Shown piece after piece: positions 18,086 through 27,261 of a DNA stretch of 64,000 nt (its first letter is position 1; each line of letters opens with the position of its first letter). The DNA is taken from contig NZ_JAFBID010000007.1 in assembly GCF_016811235.1 (NCBI RefSeq), positions 1-64,000 of the forward strand, given 5' to 3'. The notes beneath the pieces were generated by a model, which searched no databases, was not told the DNA's origin, and saw only the letters and a program-made list of their open reading frames with translations. The DNA comes from Microvirga arabica (GTDB lineage: Bacteria; Pseudomonadota; Alphaproteobacteria; Rhizobiales; Beijerinckiaceae). A program made the translations under genes and the position numbers.

Positions 18086-18833
18086 GCCCCTGCTCGAACT
18101 CCGCAGCCTGCGCAAGAATTACGGCGCGCTCGTCGTCACCGACCATGTAAGCCTATCGGTTCGGCCCGGCGAGTTGCATGCGATCATCGGACCCAACGGC
18201 GCGGGCAAGACGACGCTCATCCATCAGGTTTCCGGCATGCTACCGTCCAATGCGGGCCAGATCCTGTTCGCCGGCGAGGATATCACGCATCTGTCCATGC
18301 CGCAGCGGGTCAAACGGGGATTGGCGCGCTCGTTCCAGATCACGTCGATCCTGCCCGGCTTCTCCGCAATGGAGAATGTGGCCCTTGCGGTTCAGGCCCG
18401 CTCCGGCTCGAGCTTCCGCTTCTTCGGCAACGCCTCGCAGGAAAAAGGCCTGAACGGCACCGCCATGGATTGCCTCAGCGAGGTCGGGCTTGGCGCCCGC
18501 GCCCACATTCCGGCCGGCCTCCTGTCCCATGGTGAGAAGCGCCAGCTGGAGCTCGCCATCGGGCTTGCAACGAAGCCGAAGCTGCTCCTCCTCGACGAGC
18601 CGCTGGCCGGAACGGGGCATGATGAGTCACAGCGAGTGGTCGAGACCCTGCGACGCCTGAAGAGCCGTTTGACCATCGTCCTCATCGAGCACGACATGGA
18701 TGCGGTTTTTTCCCTTGCGGACCGCGTTTCCGTTCTCGTCTACGGGCGCGTCATCGCCACCGATACGCCGGAGCGGGTCAGAGAGAATCCCGAGGTGCGC
18801 GCCGCCTATCTCGGCGACGAGGAGATGGTCTGA
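18078..18833 (+). CDS. livG: LIV-type ABC transporter ATP-binding protein (LivG-like)
   Basis: A 251-residue ATPase. Walker A is GPNGAGKTT, the signature is LSHGEKRQLELAIGLA, Walker B is LLLLDEPLAGTG, and the switch histidine is in IVLIEHDMD. It has the LivG-type 'RSFQITSILPGFSAMENVALAVQ' segment. The stop and the next start overlap as TGATG, so the two ATPases are probably made together. Confidence 0.92.
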   Translation: MAEPLLELRSLRKNYGALVVTDHVSLSVRPGELHAIIGPNGAGKTTLIHQVSGMLPSNAGQILFAGEDITHLSMPQRVKRGLARSFQITSILPGFSAMENVALAVQARSGSSFRFFGNASQEKGLNGTAMDCLSEVGLGARAHIPAGLLSHGEKRQLELAIGLATKPKLLLLDEPLAGTGHDESQRVVETLRRLKSRLTIVLIEHDMDAVFSLADRVSVLVYGRVIATDTPERVRENPEVRAAYLGDEEMV

Positions 18834-19531
18834 TGCTCTCCGTCCGTCAACTCCAGGCCTCCTACGGGGCAGCCCAGGTTCTGTTCGACATCTCGCTCGA
18901 TGTCGGCGCCGGCGAGGTCGTGACCCTGCTCGGGCGCAACGGCATGGGCAAGACCACCACGGTGCGCTCCATCATGGGCCTCCTGCGCCCGCGGGGCGGC
19001 GAAGTACGCTTCGACGGTGCCGTCGTGACGGGACTTGCACCCTATCGGATCGCCCAGACCGGCATCGGCCTCGTGCCGGAGGGACGCCAGGTCTTCCCGA
19101 CCCTGACAGTCGAGGAAAATCTCATCGCCACAGCGTCCAACCGAACGGGCCTGGGCCGCTGGACCCTCAATGCCGTGTACGACCTCTTTCCGCGCCTCAA
19201 GGAGCGCCGCGGCAATCTCGGAACGCAGCTTTCCGGCGGCGAGCAGCAGATGCTCGCCATCGGCCGCGCCTTGATGACAAACCCGAAACTGCTCGTCTTG
19301 GACGAGGCAACGGAAGGACTGGCACCGCTGATCCGCGCCGAGATCTGGACCTGCCTCAAGCGCCTCAAGGGTGAGCGTCAATCGATCCTGGTGATCGACA
19401 AGAACGTGGGCGCGCTGGCGACCTTCGCCGACCGCCACGTGATCATCGAGAAGGGGCGGTCGGTCTGGACGGGGACCAGCGAAGAACTCATGACAGATAA
19501 AGGCGTGACGGACCGGTATCTGCACGTCTGA
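18833..19531 (+). CDS. livF: LIV-type ABC transporter ATP-binding protein (LivF-like)
   Basis: A 232-residue ATPase with Walker A GRNGMGKTT, signature LSGGEQQMLAIGRAL, and Walker B LLVLDEATEGL. The region after Walker B reads 'SILVIDKNVGALATFADRHVIIEKG', whereas most LivF proteins have LLVEQN; the switch position is therefore Lys instead of Gln. This variant may be usual in aromatic-acid LIV systems. It ends 11 bases before the hydrolase gene. Confidence 0.9.
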   Translation: MLSVRQLQASYGAAQVLFDISLDVGAGEVVTLLGRNGMGKTTTVRSIMGLLRPRGGEVRFDGAVVTGLAPYRIAQTGIGLVPEGRQVFPTLTVEENLIATASNRTGLGRWTLNAVYDLFPRLKERRGNLGTQLSGGEQQMLAIGRALMTNPKLLVLDEATEGLAPLIRAEIWTCLKRLKGERQSILVIDKNVGALATFADRHVIIEKGRSVWTGTSEELMTDKGVTDRYLHV

Positions 19532-19542
19532 GGACAAGCGCC

Positions 19543-20364
19543 ATGGCATCCGGATCCCTGGACTTCGAGACCGAATACAACAACCGGGCACGGGTGCCGG
19601 ACCATCCCGTGCATATCGCCGGATGGCAGCGCGATGCCGCTGCGTATCGCGAGACAGCCCGCAGCGAGCTCGATCTGGCCTATGGGCCCGGCCAGCGGCA
19701 TAGGCTCGATCTCTTCCACCCGCAAGGCGGCGATGCGGGTGGTCCCGTCGTGCTGTTCATCCATGGCGGCTATTGGCAGGCTTTTGACAAGTCGTCCTCA
19801 AGTCATCTCGCCCGCGGCGCCAACATGCGCGGACTGACGGTGGCGGTGCCGAGCTACACGCTTGCACCTGCAGCCACGCTCGCCGAGATCATTGCTGAAA
19901 TCGAAGAGGCAGCGGACTTCATCATGCATCGGACAGGCCGTTCCATCGTCGCCACAGGTCATTCGGCCGGCGGGCATCTGGCAGCCTGCCTCATGGCACG
20001 ATCAGCTCCGACGCAGCATCCAGTGCGGGCAGCGATGCCGATCTCCGGTCTCTTCGATCTTTCACCTCTCGTAGGAACTTCGATCAACAAGGCCCTCGGG
20101 CTCACGATCGAGGAGGCGCACCGCCTGAGTCCGCTTGAGTGGGCGCCGCCGAGCGGCGGGAGCCTTGTCGCGGTTGTCGGGGGCGCAGAGAGCAGCGAGT
20201 TCCTGCGCCAATCCCGCGTGATCGTCGGTGAATGGGGCAAGACCGGCGTGACGACCCGTTACCACGAGGTGCCGGGCGCCCACCACTTCGATGTCATCGC
20301 CGGCTTAACGTATCCTGCAGATCCGCTCGTGGAAATCCTGGTCGAGCTAACCGCGAAGGCCTGA
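19543..20364 (+). CDS. Alpha/beta hydrolase, kynurenine-formamidase-like
   Basis: A 273-residue serine hydrolase. It has the oxyanion-hole motif HGGYW, the nucleophile elbow GHSAGGH, and the catalytic His in 'EVPGAHHFDVIAGL'. HGGxW with GHSAGxH is the pattern of the eukaryote-type arylformamidase (BNA7/AFMID) group, which hydrolyses N-formylkynurenine; related proteins are esterases/amidases. It is the last gene of the transporter operon facing an aromatic-CoA pathway. If that pathway degrades anthranilate, an N-formyl or other N-acyl anthranilate precursor is a plausible substrate. This is inference. Confidence 0.82.
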   Translation: MASGSLDFETEYNNRARVPDHPVHIAGWQRDAAAYRETARSELDLAYGPGQRHRLDLFHPQGGDAGGPVVLFIHGGYWQAFDKSSSSHLARGANMRGLTVAVPSYTLAPAATLAEIIAEIEEAADFIMHRTGRSIVATGHSAGGHLAACLMARSAPTQHPVRAAMPISGLFDLSPLVGTSINKALGLTIEEAHRLSPLEWAPPSGGSLVAVVGGAESSEFLRQSRVIVGEWGKTGVTTRYHEVPGAHHFDVIAGLTYPADPLVEILVELTAKA

Positions 20365-20384
20365 CGCTTCAAAATCCCGGGAAA

Positions 20385-20921
20385 TCAGCCACGCTTTCCG
20401 CGAAAAGAAACCTTGGCCACCGGCAGATCCGCCACGGGTTCTCTCGTCCTCTCCCCTGAAGCCGAGACCCATCCGCGGCCCGACTGCCTTGAATGGAACA
20501 CGTGACCTGTCCTCTCTGGGCTCAGGATCGACGAGGTGAGGTTGTCGAGGACATACTGCCCCTGAGCGGTCGAGACCAGAAGAACTGCATGGGCTTCGCC
20601 CTGCGCAGTGGCGCCGAGCGTGATCGAGAACGCCGACGAGGGCCAGCCGCGCTCGATCAGCATCTTGCGCTTCAACAGCACGAAGTCTTCGCAGTCGCCT
20701 TTGCCGCTGGTAGGGAGCGCCCACACGTCGTCACGGCCATACTGCTCCAGATCCGAAACCTCACGGATGGTTCTGTTCACATGGCTGTTGATCTGCTGGA
20801 GCTGGGCCATGCGCTCAGCCGTCAGAACAAAGGAGCGGCCGGGTTTGGCCTGTACGGGCGCAACCGACAGGATCATCAGCCCGGCAGCCAAGCCGAGCGC
20901 CGCTCTACGTGCGATAATCAT
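20385..20921 (-). CDS. Exported transglutaminase-like cysteine peptidase (BTLCP family)
   Basis: A 178-residue protein with a signal peptide (residues 1-25, ending 'VAPVQAKP'). The catalytic Cys lies in 'TSGKGDCEDFVLLKRKML', the His in 'GEAHAVLLV' and the Asp in 'YVLDNLT', matching the bacterial transglutaminase-like cysteine proteinase family (DUF920). Relatives such as LapG cleave surface adhesins, but many members in this order stand alone with unknown substrates. ATG 20921 has AGAGGGG 8 bases upstream; the longer frame has a non-coding-looking N-terminus. Confidence 0.88.
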   Translation of the reverse strand: MIIARRAALGLAAGLMILSVAPVQAKPGRSFVLTAERMAQLQQINSHVNRTIREVSDLEQYGRDDVWALPTSGKGDCEDFVLLKRKMLIERGWPSSAFSITLGATAQGEAHAVLLVSTAQGQYVLDNLTSSILSPERTGHVFHSRQSGRGWVSASGERTREPVADLPVAKVSFRGKRG

Positions 20922-21023
20922 TGAACATGCCCCTCTGCCACTTGTCGGCCGTTGCCAGAGCTGTACATCCGCTCCGGTTCTGCTTTGTCTTGCCAACCGG
21001 TAGGCTCTTATTATGAGACAACA

Positions 21024-21617
21024 ATGAGGCAGCTTGGCCGTTTGATGACGAGGCGCACCATGCGCTTAGCTTTGGCGCTGTGCATTCTCGCGACGGCGGG
21101 GTGGATGCACCCTGCTCGTGCATCGGAGGAAGCCTGGCAGGCCTTGCGGCAGGGAGGCACGGTGGCGCTTTTTCGGCACGCCCGTGCACCGGGAACAGGC
21201 GACCCGGCCAAGTTTCGGCTGGACGACTGCTCGACGCAGCGCAACCTGTCTGAGGAGGGCCGACAGCAGGCGCAGCGCATCGGGGATGCGTTCAGGAGCC
21301 GGCAGGTGCCGGTCGAGCGTGTGCTCTCGAGCCGCTGGTGCCGCGCACTGGACACGGCGCGCCTGGCATTCGGCGCCATGGCGGAGCCGGAGCCGACGCT
21401 GGATTCGTTCTTCTCAGGGCGCGAGCAGGAGCCATCCCAGACACAGGCTGCGCGCGAGATCATCGAAGATTGGCGTTCCGCCCGCGTCCTGGTGCTCGTG
21501 ACCCATCAGGTCAACATCACGGCCCTGACCGGGATCTTTCCGAGCGAGGGCGAGGCGCTCGTGCTCAGGCCACGAGCGTCTTCCGGGTTCGAAGTTATTG
21601 GGCGAATAAAGCTTTAG
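21024..21617 (+). CDS. Histidine phosphatase family protein, exported
   Basis: A protein of about 197 residues of the phosphoglycerate-mutase-like superfamily. The catalytic 'ALFRHARAPG' carries the RH motif in shortened form (RHA instead of RHG/RHGE). The second His is in 'VLVTHQVNITALTG'. Residues 1-~35 contain a signal peptide ending 'MHPARAS', so it probably acts in the periplasm. Start choice is uncertain among ATG 21024, 21045 and 21060, all of which keep the signal peptide. It is divergent from the cysteine peptidase gene across ~100 bases. Confidence 0.85.
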   Translation: MRQLGRLMTRRTMRLALALCILATAGWMHPARASEEAWQALRQGGTVALFRHARAPGTGDPAKFRLDDCSTQRNLSEEGRQQAQRIGDAFRSRQVPVERVLSSRWCRALDTARLAFGAMAEPEPTLDSFFSGREQEPSQTQAAREIIEDWRSARVLVLVTHQVNITALTGIFPSEGEALVLRPRASSGFEVIGRIKL

Positions 21618-21620
21618 GAT

Positions 21621-21848
21621 CTAATCCTCGGCCCTGAGCTGATCGACCACGCCCTGGCTCATATAGGGATGGCCTGCTTCGTTCAGAGCCCGATCCATGG
21701 CCTCGATTGCAACAAGGATCTTGGTAATTTCCTCCGCCATCTCGACGGACGGGAGCGGGGCCTCGGACAATTGTCGGGCCATTTCCCTGCGACGCTTCAC
21801 GAGGCTTTCCCGTGCTGCATTCAATTCTTTGATCTCTTCCGAGGTCAT
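21621..21848 (-). CDS. Small coiled-coil protein of unknown function
   Basis: A 75-residue acidic/basic helical protein: 'EEIKELNAARESLVKRRREMARQL', then 'SVEMAEEITKILVAIEAMDRALNEAG'. A GAGGAG ribosome site lies 4 bases before the ATG. It has no signal peptide, no membrane segment and no recognised domain. It lies tail-to-tail with the phosphatase gene, only 3 bases from its stop. Confidence 0.65.
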   Translation of the reverse strand: MTSEEIKELNAARESLVKRRREMARQLSEAPLPSVEMAEEITKILVAIEAMDRALNEAGHPYMSQGVVDQLRAED

Positions 21849-21930
21849 CGGCTCCTCACGTTGAAAATCATCTTCATGGATAAGTCTTACAGACGCGATC
21901 CGTTCGTGGCTGAACTAATCGGCACCCGCC

Positions 21931-24900
21931 TCAATCGTCGAGCCGCGCCAGAAGCTCAAGGATATGCTGCTGCCTCTCCCCAGCTCGATCCTCGGCGACC
22001 GCGAGGATCAGCCGGTCGCCGCTCCAGCGAAGCGACCCTTTCGATTTCGCGATTAGGCTTTCCAGGGGAAGCCTCTCGACGGCTTCCGGCCTGAAACTCA
22101 AGGCTATTGCCTGGGGGCCTGCATCGATGCGGGCAATCCCCAGTCGCCGGCAGACTTTCCGAATGCCCGTGAGGCGCAGAAGATTTTCCAGAGCTTCCGG
22201 AATTGGCCCGAAGCGATCCTCGATTTCCTCTTCGATCTCGTCAATATTTTCCGAGCCGTCCATGCGCGCGAGGCGCGCGTAGAGATTGATCCGCACCTCG
22301 GGTTCATGCACGTACTCGGCCGGAATCGAGCCCGTCAGGCCGATGTTGAGCTCGGGGACCCACTCGTCCGCATAGGTCTCTCCGCGCAGAGCAAGCTTCA
22401 GCAGGTGCTGGTATAAATCCGCTCCAATGAGCTTGACATGTCCTGCCTGCTCCTCACCCAGAAGGGCGCCGGCTCCACGCTGGTCGAGATCCTGCGCGCT
22501 GATTGCAAACCCAGCTCCGAGCCGGTCGAGAGCTTCAAGGGTTCGCAGGCGCTTTTCGGTCGCCTTCGGCAGCTTCTGTCCCAGCTCCGTCAGCAGATAG
22601 GTGGTGCCGCGAATTCGACCACGTCCGACTCGGCCGCGAAGCTGGTGGAGTTGCGACAGGCCGAAGCGGTCGGCCCGCCATACCAGCATGGTGTTGGCAC
22701 GAGGAACATCGAGACCGCTTTCGATGATGTTGGTGGCCAGCAGGATGTCGCCTTCACCATCTGCGAACCGCACCATCACATCGTCCGTTTCGGCTGGCGG
22801 CATCTGACCATGCGCCACGTGAACCTTCAGGTCGGGTACGATCTTCGCCAGTTGCTCGCGCATCGGCCCGATGTCCTCCACCCGGGAGCAGACCACGAAA
22901 CTTTGCCCGCGCCGCCGGCTTTCGCGCATGAGGGCTTGGCGAAGGGTTACGGGGTCAAATTCTGACAGAAAGGTGCGGATCGGCTGCCGCCGGGCCGGCG
23001 GCGTGGCGATGATGCTCAGTTCCTGCAAACCAACCAAGGCCGATTGCAGCGTGCGGGGAATGGGCGTTGCGGTCAATGTCAGCACATGTCCGAGCGACGC
23101 CATCGCCCGGAGCTTCGATTTATGGGCGGCACCGAACCTCTGCTCCTCGTCGATGATGACAAGGCCGAGATCGTTGAAGGCTACGCCCTTGGCAGCGAGG
23201 GCATGCGTGCCGATGACGATGCGCACCGTTCCGTCCGCCAGTCCCTTCTTCACGGCACGCGCTTCGGATGCCGTCACAAGGCGAGACAGGTGCGCAACCT
23301 CAAGGCCGAAGCCGGAAAAACGCTTTTGAAAGCTGCGCACATGCTGACGCGCCAGCACCGTCGTGGGCGCAATCACGGCAACCTGTTTGCCCGACAGCGC
23401 CACGGCCGCCGCTGCACGCAGGGCAACCTCGGTCTTGCCGAATCCGACATCTCCGCAAACCAGCCGGTCCATGGGATGTCCCGAGGCGAGGTCTTCGAGG
23501 ACATCTTCAATGGCACGCAGCTGATCCGGGGTCTCGGAGAATGGAAAGCGCGCGACAAAGCGTTCGTATTCACGTCCCGGCGGCACGAGCGGCTTCAGCT
23601 TTGCGCCATCGCGCGCTTCGACCAGCCTGCGCAGATGGTCGGCGGTTTTGCGTACCTCTGCTTCAATAGAACCCAGTTTCTCGACCCACGCATCGCTCTT
23701 CAGCTTGTCGAGCTGCAGCGCCTCGGACATGCGGCCGTAACGCCAAACGCGGTCCATATCCGTTGCGGGAATCATGAGTGTCGTATCGCCCGCATAGGTG
23801 AGCCGGATGGCGTCGCCCGCTCCCTCCTCGCCTATGCTGATGATCTCAGTTCCCTCCAGAAGCCCAAGTCCATGATCGACGTGGATGACAGCATCGCCGA
23901 TCTGAAACCGCATATCGGTGAACTGGTGGACTGTCGATCCGACATCTTGTTCACGCCCGTTCGACGCGCGGCTTCCCAGAACATCGGCAGCCGTTACGAC
24001 AGCGATGCCATGCCGCTCGTCGATGAACCCGCCCCTGAGATCGGCCTGAAGGGCGAAGGAGCCCTTTGGCGGCCCCTCAACGGCGTCACTCCAACGCTCG
24101 ATCAGTTTTGGGCTGAGTTGCAGGGATTGAGCCCGGCGCCGAAGGCGGTTCAGATCGTTTCTCGTTGCCGCCGCCAGGACGATCTTCCGATCCTTGCCCT
24201 GCTGTGCCTCAATGAAGCTCGCGAGGGCGCGAGCCGGCTTCACCTCGGCGGCAAACCGGGGGACGGCGTTCTGCCGCGCCTCCCCTTCCGAGGCCGCATG
24301 AATGACGGTCAGGCAGCGCTGCCCCAGAATGTCCTGCCATTCCGCATCTGCGATGAACATCCGCTCGGGAGAAACCGCAGATCCTCTGCCGCCCCCCTCA
24401 CCTCGCAACGAGGTGCGGCTCTCATGAGCATCGACAATCTGCTCCATCACCAGTTGGCGCCGTTCCTCCGCTCTGGAGTCGACGACAACAGGAGCATCCG
24501 ACCAGTAGTCGAAGATCGTTTCGAGAGATGCATAATGCTCCGGCAGCTGATGCTCCATTCCGTCAAACCGTTCCGGCATCGAACCATCAGGAGTTTTTTC
24601 AAGCAGAACCTCGGAAGCAGGATCGAGGGAAAGGATTTCAACATCTCCTTCGGTTCGTTGCGAAACAGGATCATAGGAACGGATTGCGACGATGGTCTGG
24701 CCGTCATGCTCGATGCGATAAGGCAAGGAACTGCTCGCAGGAAAGATATCGATGACCTGTCCCCGGATGGCAGCCTCGCCTGGCTCGTCCACTCTCTCAT
24801 CCAGGACATATCCTGCACGCAGGAGATAATCTTCAAGCTCTTCCGGCGAGAGGTATTCACCAATCTTGAGATGGAAGCAGGCGCTCTTAGAGATGCTTCG

Positions 24901-25263
24901 CGGCGGCACTCGTTGAATGATTGCGGCGCTGCTCGCGATCAGAATCCGCGCGCCTTTCCCCGGCTCACACATGCGCCGCAGGACGGACATGCGCCGCCCC
25001 ATTGCCTCTCGTGAGGGCGATGTGTTGTCAAAGGGAAGACAATCCCAGGGCGGCAGCAGATACACATCCAGCTCTGGAGCCAGCCCTTTCAAGGCCTGTG
25101 CCATCTGCTCGGCCCGGTTCTCGCCTCCTGACAAATAGATGAGCTGCTTCCGGTCCCCATTCAGAGCCTGCTCGATCAGGTGAACCGCGTGAAGGCCTAT
25201 GGATGGTGGCAAGGTCAGATCGATCCGCCGGATATCATGGGCAGGAGCGGGCTTCACGCGCAT
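21931..25263 (-). CDS. mfd: Mfd-family transcription-repair coupling factor / DNA translocase (possible paralogue)
   Basis: A protein of about 1110 residues with the Mfd order: N-terminal UvrB-like region, a CarD-like RNA polymerase interaction module ('FQIGDAVIHVDHGLGLLEG'), then RecG-like helicase lobes. The helicase motifs are 'VCGDVGFGKTEVALRAA', DEEQRFGAAHK, 'LTLTATPIPRTLQSAL', 'NIIESGLDVPRANTML' and 'QLHQLRGRVGRG', followed by a C-terminal TRCF domain. Mfd removes stalled RNA polymerase and recruits UvrA. ATG 25263 leaves 122 bases to the divergent gene; a frame-open upstream TTG would overlap it. Canonical Mfd in this order is usually slightly longer, and several motif residues differ, so this may be a second copy. 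Confidence 0.85.
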   Translation of the reverse strand: MRVKPAPAHDIRRIDLTLPPSIGLHAVHLIEQALNGDRKQLIYLSGGENRAEQMAQALKGLAPELDVYLLPPWDCLPFDNTSPSREAMGRRMSVLRRMCEPGKGARILIASSAAIIQRVPPRSISKSACFHLKIGEYLSPEELEDYLLRAGYVLDERVDEPGEAAIRGQVIDIFPASSSLPYRIEHDGQTIVAIRSYDPVSQRTEGDVEILSLDPASEVLLEKTPDGSMPERFDGMEHQLPEHYASLETIFDYWSDAPVVVDSRAEERRQLVMEQIVDAHESRTSLRGEGGGRGSAVSPERMFIADAEWQDILGQRCLTVIHAASEGEARQNAVPRFAAEVKPARALASFIEAQQGKDRKIVLAAATRNDLNRLRRRAQSLQLSPKLIERWSDAVEGPPKGSFALQADLRGGFIDERHGIAVVTAADVLGSRASNGREQDVGSTVHQFTDMRFQIGDAVIHVDHGLGLLEGTEIISIGEEGAGDAIRLTYAGDTTLMIPATDMDRVWRYGRMSEALQLDKLKSDAWVEKLGSIEAEVRKTADHLRRLVEARDGAKLKPLVPPGREYERFVARFPFSETPDQLRAIEDVLEDLASGHPMDRLVCGDVGFGKTEVALRAAAAVALSGKQVAVIAPTTVLARQHVRSFQKRFSGFGLEVAHLSRLVTASEARAVKKGLADGTVRIVIGTHALAAKGVAFNDLGLVIIDEEQRFGAAHKSKLRAMASLGHVLTLTATPIPRTLQSALVGLQELSIIATPPARRQPIRTFLSEFDPVTLRQALMRESRRRGQSFVVCSRVEDIGPMREQLAKIVPDLKVHVAHGQMPPAETDDVMVRFADGEGDILLATNIIESGLDVPRANTMLVWRADRFGLSQLHQLRGRVGRGRIRGTTYLLTELGQKLPKATEKRLRTLEALDRLGAGFAISAQDLDQRGAGALLGEEQAGHVKLIGADLYQHLLKLALRGETYADEWVPELNIGLTGSIPAEYVHEPEVRINLYARLARMDGSENIDEIEEEIEDRFGPIPEALENLLRLTGIRKVCRRLGIARIDAGPQAIALSFRPEAVERLPLESLIAKSKGSLRWSGDRLILAVAEDRAGERQQHILELLARLDD

Positions 25264-25385
25264 GAAGGAACTCGTACGGCGAGAGGGCTGAGGCGGAGAC
25301 AACGCACGGGCACCAAGACCGGTTGCAGGCAGCCGCGTTCCCCTGAAGCAGCACTTTGTAAACCATCGTCGGTCATAGTTTCCCA

Positions 25386-26777
25386 ATGACCTATCGGAAT
25401 GCGACCAGCCTCACCGTCAGCTTGAGCCTGATCTTTCTCTCATGCTCGGCATCAAGCAGCCTTAACAAAGCGTGGGCGGCCTCTGAACAGGTGAGCACAG
25501 CCGCTCCAGCGCGTCAGCCTTCAAGCCCCGCCCCGGCTTCCACAGAACCTGAGCTGCGACAGAAAGCTGCAGTTCCGCCCACCAGCAAACCCAACCCCTC
25601 GGCACCTCAAAGGATTCCGGTGGCGACGATCTCCCAGGATCCCCGCCCGACCCTGGATGCCAGCACCTTCATCAATACCATGCGGGCTGCCTGGACCTAT
25701 AAGCGCATTGCCGAAACAGGAGGCTGGCCCACGCTCCCCCAGGGAACAATGCTGAAGGCAGGCGACAAGGGACCATTGGTTCCGGTTCTCCGGCAGCGTC
25801 TCGTTGCTGAAGGAGATCTCTCGCGCGAACTTGCGAACGGCACGACCTTCGACGCTGCTCTCACGAGTGCGGTCAAGCAGTTCCAGGCACGACACGGACT
25901 GCCAGAGTCCGGTGCCGTGCGAGCAAGGACCCTGGAAGCGCTCAACGTTCCGGCCGAAACGCGCCATCGTCAGCTCACCGCATCCGCACAACGGCTGGCG
26001 AGTTCCACCTTTCCCTTCGGTGGCCGATATGTCGTGGTCAACATTCCCTCGGCGGCTGTGGAGGCTGTCGAGCAGGGCCAGGTCGTTCGGCGGTATGTCG
26101 CCATCGTCGGCAAGGCCGACAGACCCTCGCCCATTGTCGAAACCCGAGTCACGGCCGTCAATCTCAACCCAACCTGGACGGTACCGGTCTCGCTGATCAA
26201 GAAGGACATCATACCCCACGTCCGGAAGGATCCGGATTATCTGCAGAAGATGAAGATCCGCATCCTGGATGCGAAGGGACAGGAGGTTGATCCGAAGGCG
26301 ATCGACTGGTCGACGCAGAACGCCGTCAACTACACGCTTCGCCAGGATCCCGGCGCGATCAATTCGCTCGGTCAGATCCGCATCGACATGCCGAACAAGC
26401 ATGCAGTCTATATGCACGACACGCCCAAGAAGCAGCTTTTCGCACAGGATGCCCGCTTCCATTCCTCAGGCTGTGTTCGGGTCGCCGATGTGGGTGAATT
26501 CGCCGAATGGCTGCTGCGCGGCACCAACGGGCCTTCAGGCCCGTGGACCAGAGCAGGCATTGACACAGGCATCGTCGGTAACGCGCGTCAGGACATTCGG
26601 CTCGACAAGCCCGTTCCCGTCGCGTGGGTTTATCTGACGGGTTATGCAACGGCCGACGGCATGGTCCATTTCCGAGACGATGTTTATAGACTCGATATGC
26701 CGAAGAGCGAACCTGCTCCCGAACTAGAGACTGTCGATGTGCCGGCGACGGCCTCCATCAAACCCAAGCGCCTTTGA
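25386..26777 (+). CDS. L,D-transpeptidase with peptidoglycan-binding domain
   Basis: A 463-residue exported cell-wall enzyme. It starts with a signal peptide (hydrophobic to ~residue 28) and a Pro/Ala-rich linker. A PG_binding_1 domain follows at ~120-180 ('LKAGDKGPLVPVLRQRL', 'VKQFQARHGLPESGAV'). A YkuD catalytic domain at ~215-385 ends in the catalytic 'HSSGCVRV' (Cys nucleophile), with 'KHAVYMHDTPKK' before it. Such enzymes form 3-3 crosslinks or attach proteins to peptidoglycan in the periplasm. The domain order matches YcbB (LdtD)-like proteins. Confidence 0.92.
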   Translation: MTYRNATSLTVSLSLIFLSCSASSSLNKAWAASEQVSTAAPARQPSSPAPASTEPELRQKAAVPPTSKPNPSAPQRIPVATISQDPRPTLDASTFINTMRAAWTYKRIAETGGWPTLPQGTMLKAGDKGPLVPVLRQRLVAEGDLSRELANGTTFDAALTSAVKQFQARHGLPESGAVRARTLEALNVPAETRHRQLTASAQRLASSTFPFGGRYVVVNIPSAAVEAVEQGQVVRRYVAIVGKADRPSPIVETRVTAVNLNPTWTVPVSLIKKDIIPHVRKDPDYLQKMKIRILDAKGQEVDPKAIDWSTQNAVNYTLRQDPGAINSLGQIRIDMPNKHAVYMHDTPKKQLFAQDARFHSSGCVRVADVGEFAEWLLRGTNGPSGPWTRAGIDTGIVGNARQDIRLDKPVPVAWVYLTGYATADGMVHFRDDVYRLDMPKSEPAPELETVDVPATASIKPKRL

Positions 26778-26804
26778 GGCAGTCGAGGTCTGGCAAGTCT
26801 TTTC

Positions 26805-27179
26805 CTACAAGCTCTTCCTGCGCAGCAGCCGTCCCGACGATGGCACGGGCATGCGGGCCTTGCGCCATTCGAACACCACATCCTGAAGTATGTCGATGGC
26901 GGCCATGGCTTGAGCCCGTGAAGCTGCAATTGCGACAGGGTCGCGCACGGCGAAGCGATCCGTGTCCTGGGCAAGCCGTCTGCATCGATCCTCCACGAGG
27001 CGTCTCGCCTCCTCCAGGCGTAGATGCGGCGCTCCGGTGCCGGCCATCTCGTCGCAGAAGCGCAGGACGTCGCGCACGAGATTCTCGCCCGAATAGAGGC
27101 CGGAATAATTGTTGATCATGCTGCGGATGTAGCCGAGCGAGTAACGAATTTCCTGTCTGAGTACTGTGTCGCTGCTCAT
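26805..27179 (-). CDS. Conserved-looking protein of unknown function
   Basis: A 124-residue, mostly helical, Arg-rich soluble protein: 'QEIRYSLGYIRSMINNYSGLYSGENLVRDVLRFCDEMAG', 'EEARRLVEDRCRRLAQDTD', 'AMAAIDILQDVVFEWRKARM'. There is no signal peptide or membrane segment. ATG 27179 has GGGGAAG as ribosome site; an earlier in-frame start lacks one. It lies convergent to the L,D-transpeptidase gene. I do not recognise a domain. Confidence 0.65.
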   Translation of the reverse strand: MSSDTVLRQEIRYSLGYIRSMINNYSGLYSGENLVRDVLRFCDEMAGTGAPHLRLEEARRLVEDRCRRLAQDTDRFAVRDPVAIAASRAQAMAAIDILQDVVFEWRKARMPVPSSGRLLRRKSL

Positions 27180-27261
27180 CGCGCTTCCCCGGACATGGAG
27201 CCGCATTCCTGCCTGTATGGGCGATGAGGTGGGTTATGCCCCACCGATCTCTAAAAAGACG

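Noticed and set aside
23044..25014. Long open frame (656 codons) on the plus strand inside the Mfd gene
   Set aside because: It is antisense to a protein with all Mfd motifs; high GC content creates long open antisense frames. Its translation shows no domain.
25386..25460. Lipoprotein signal in the L,D-transpeptidase N-terminus
   Set aside because: The Cys is preceded by F-L-S, which does not fit the usual lipobox; a normal signal peptide fits better.
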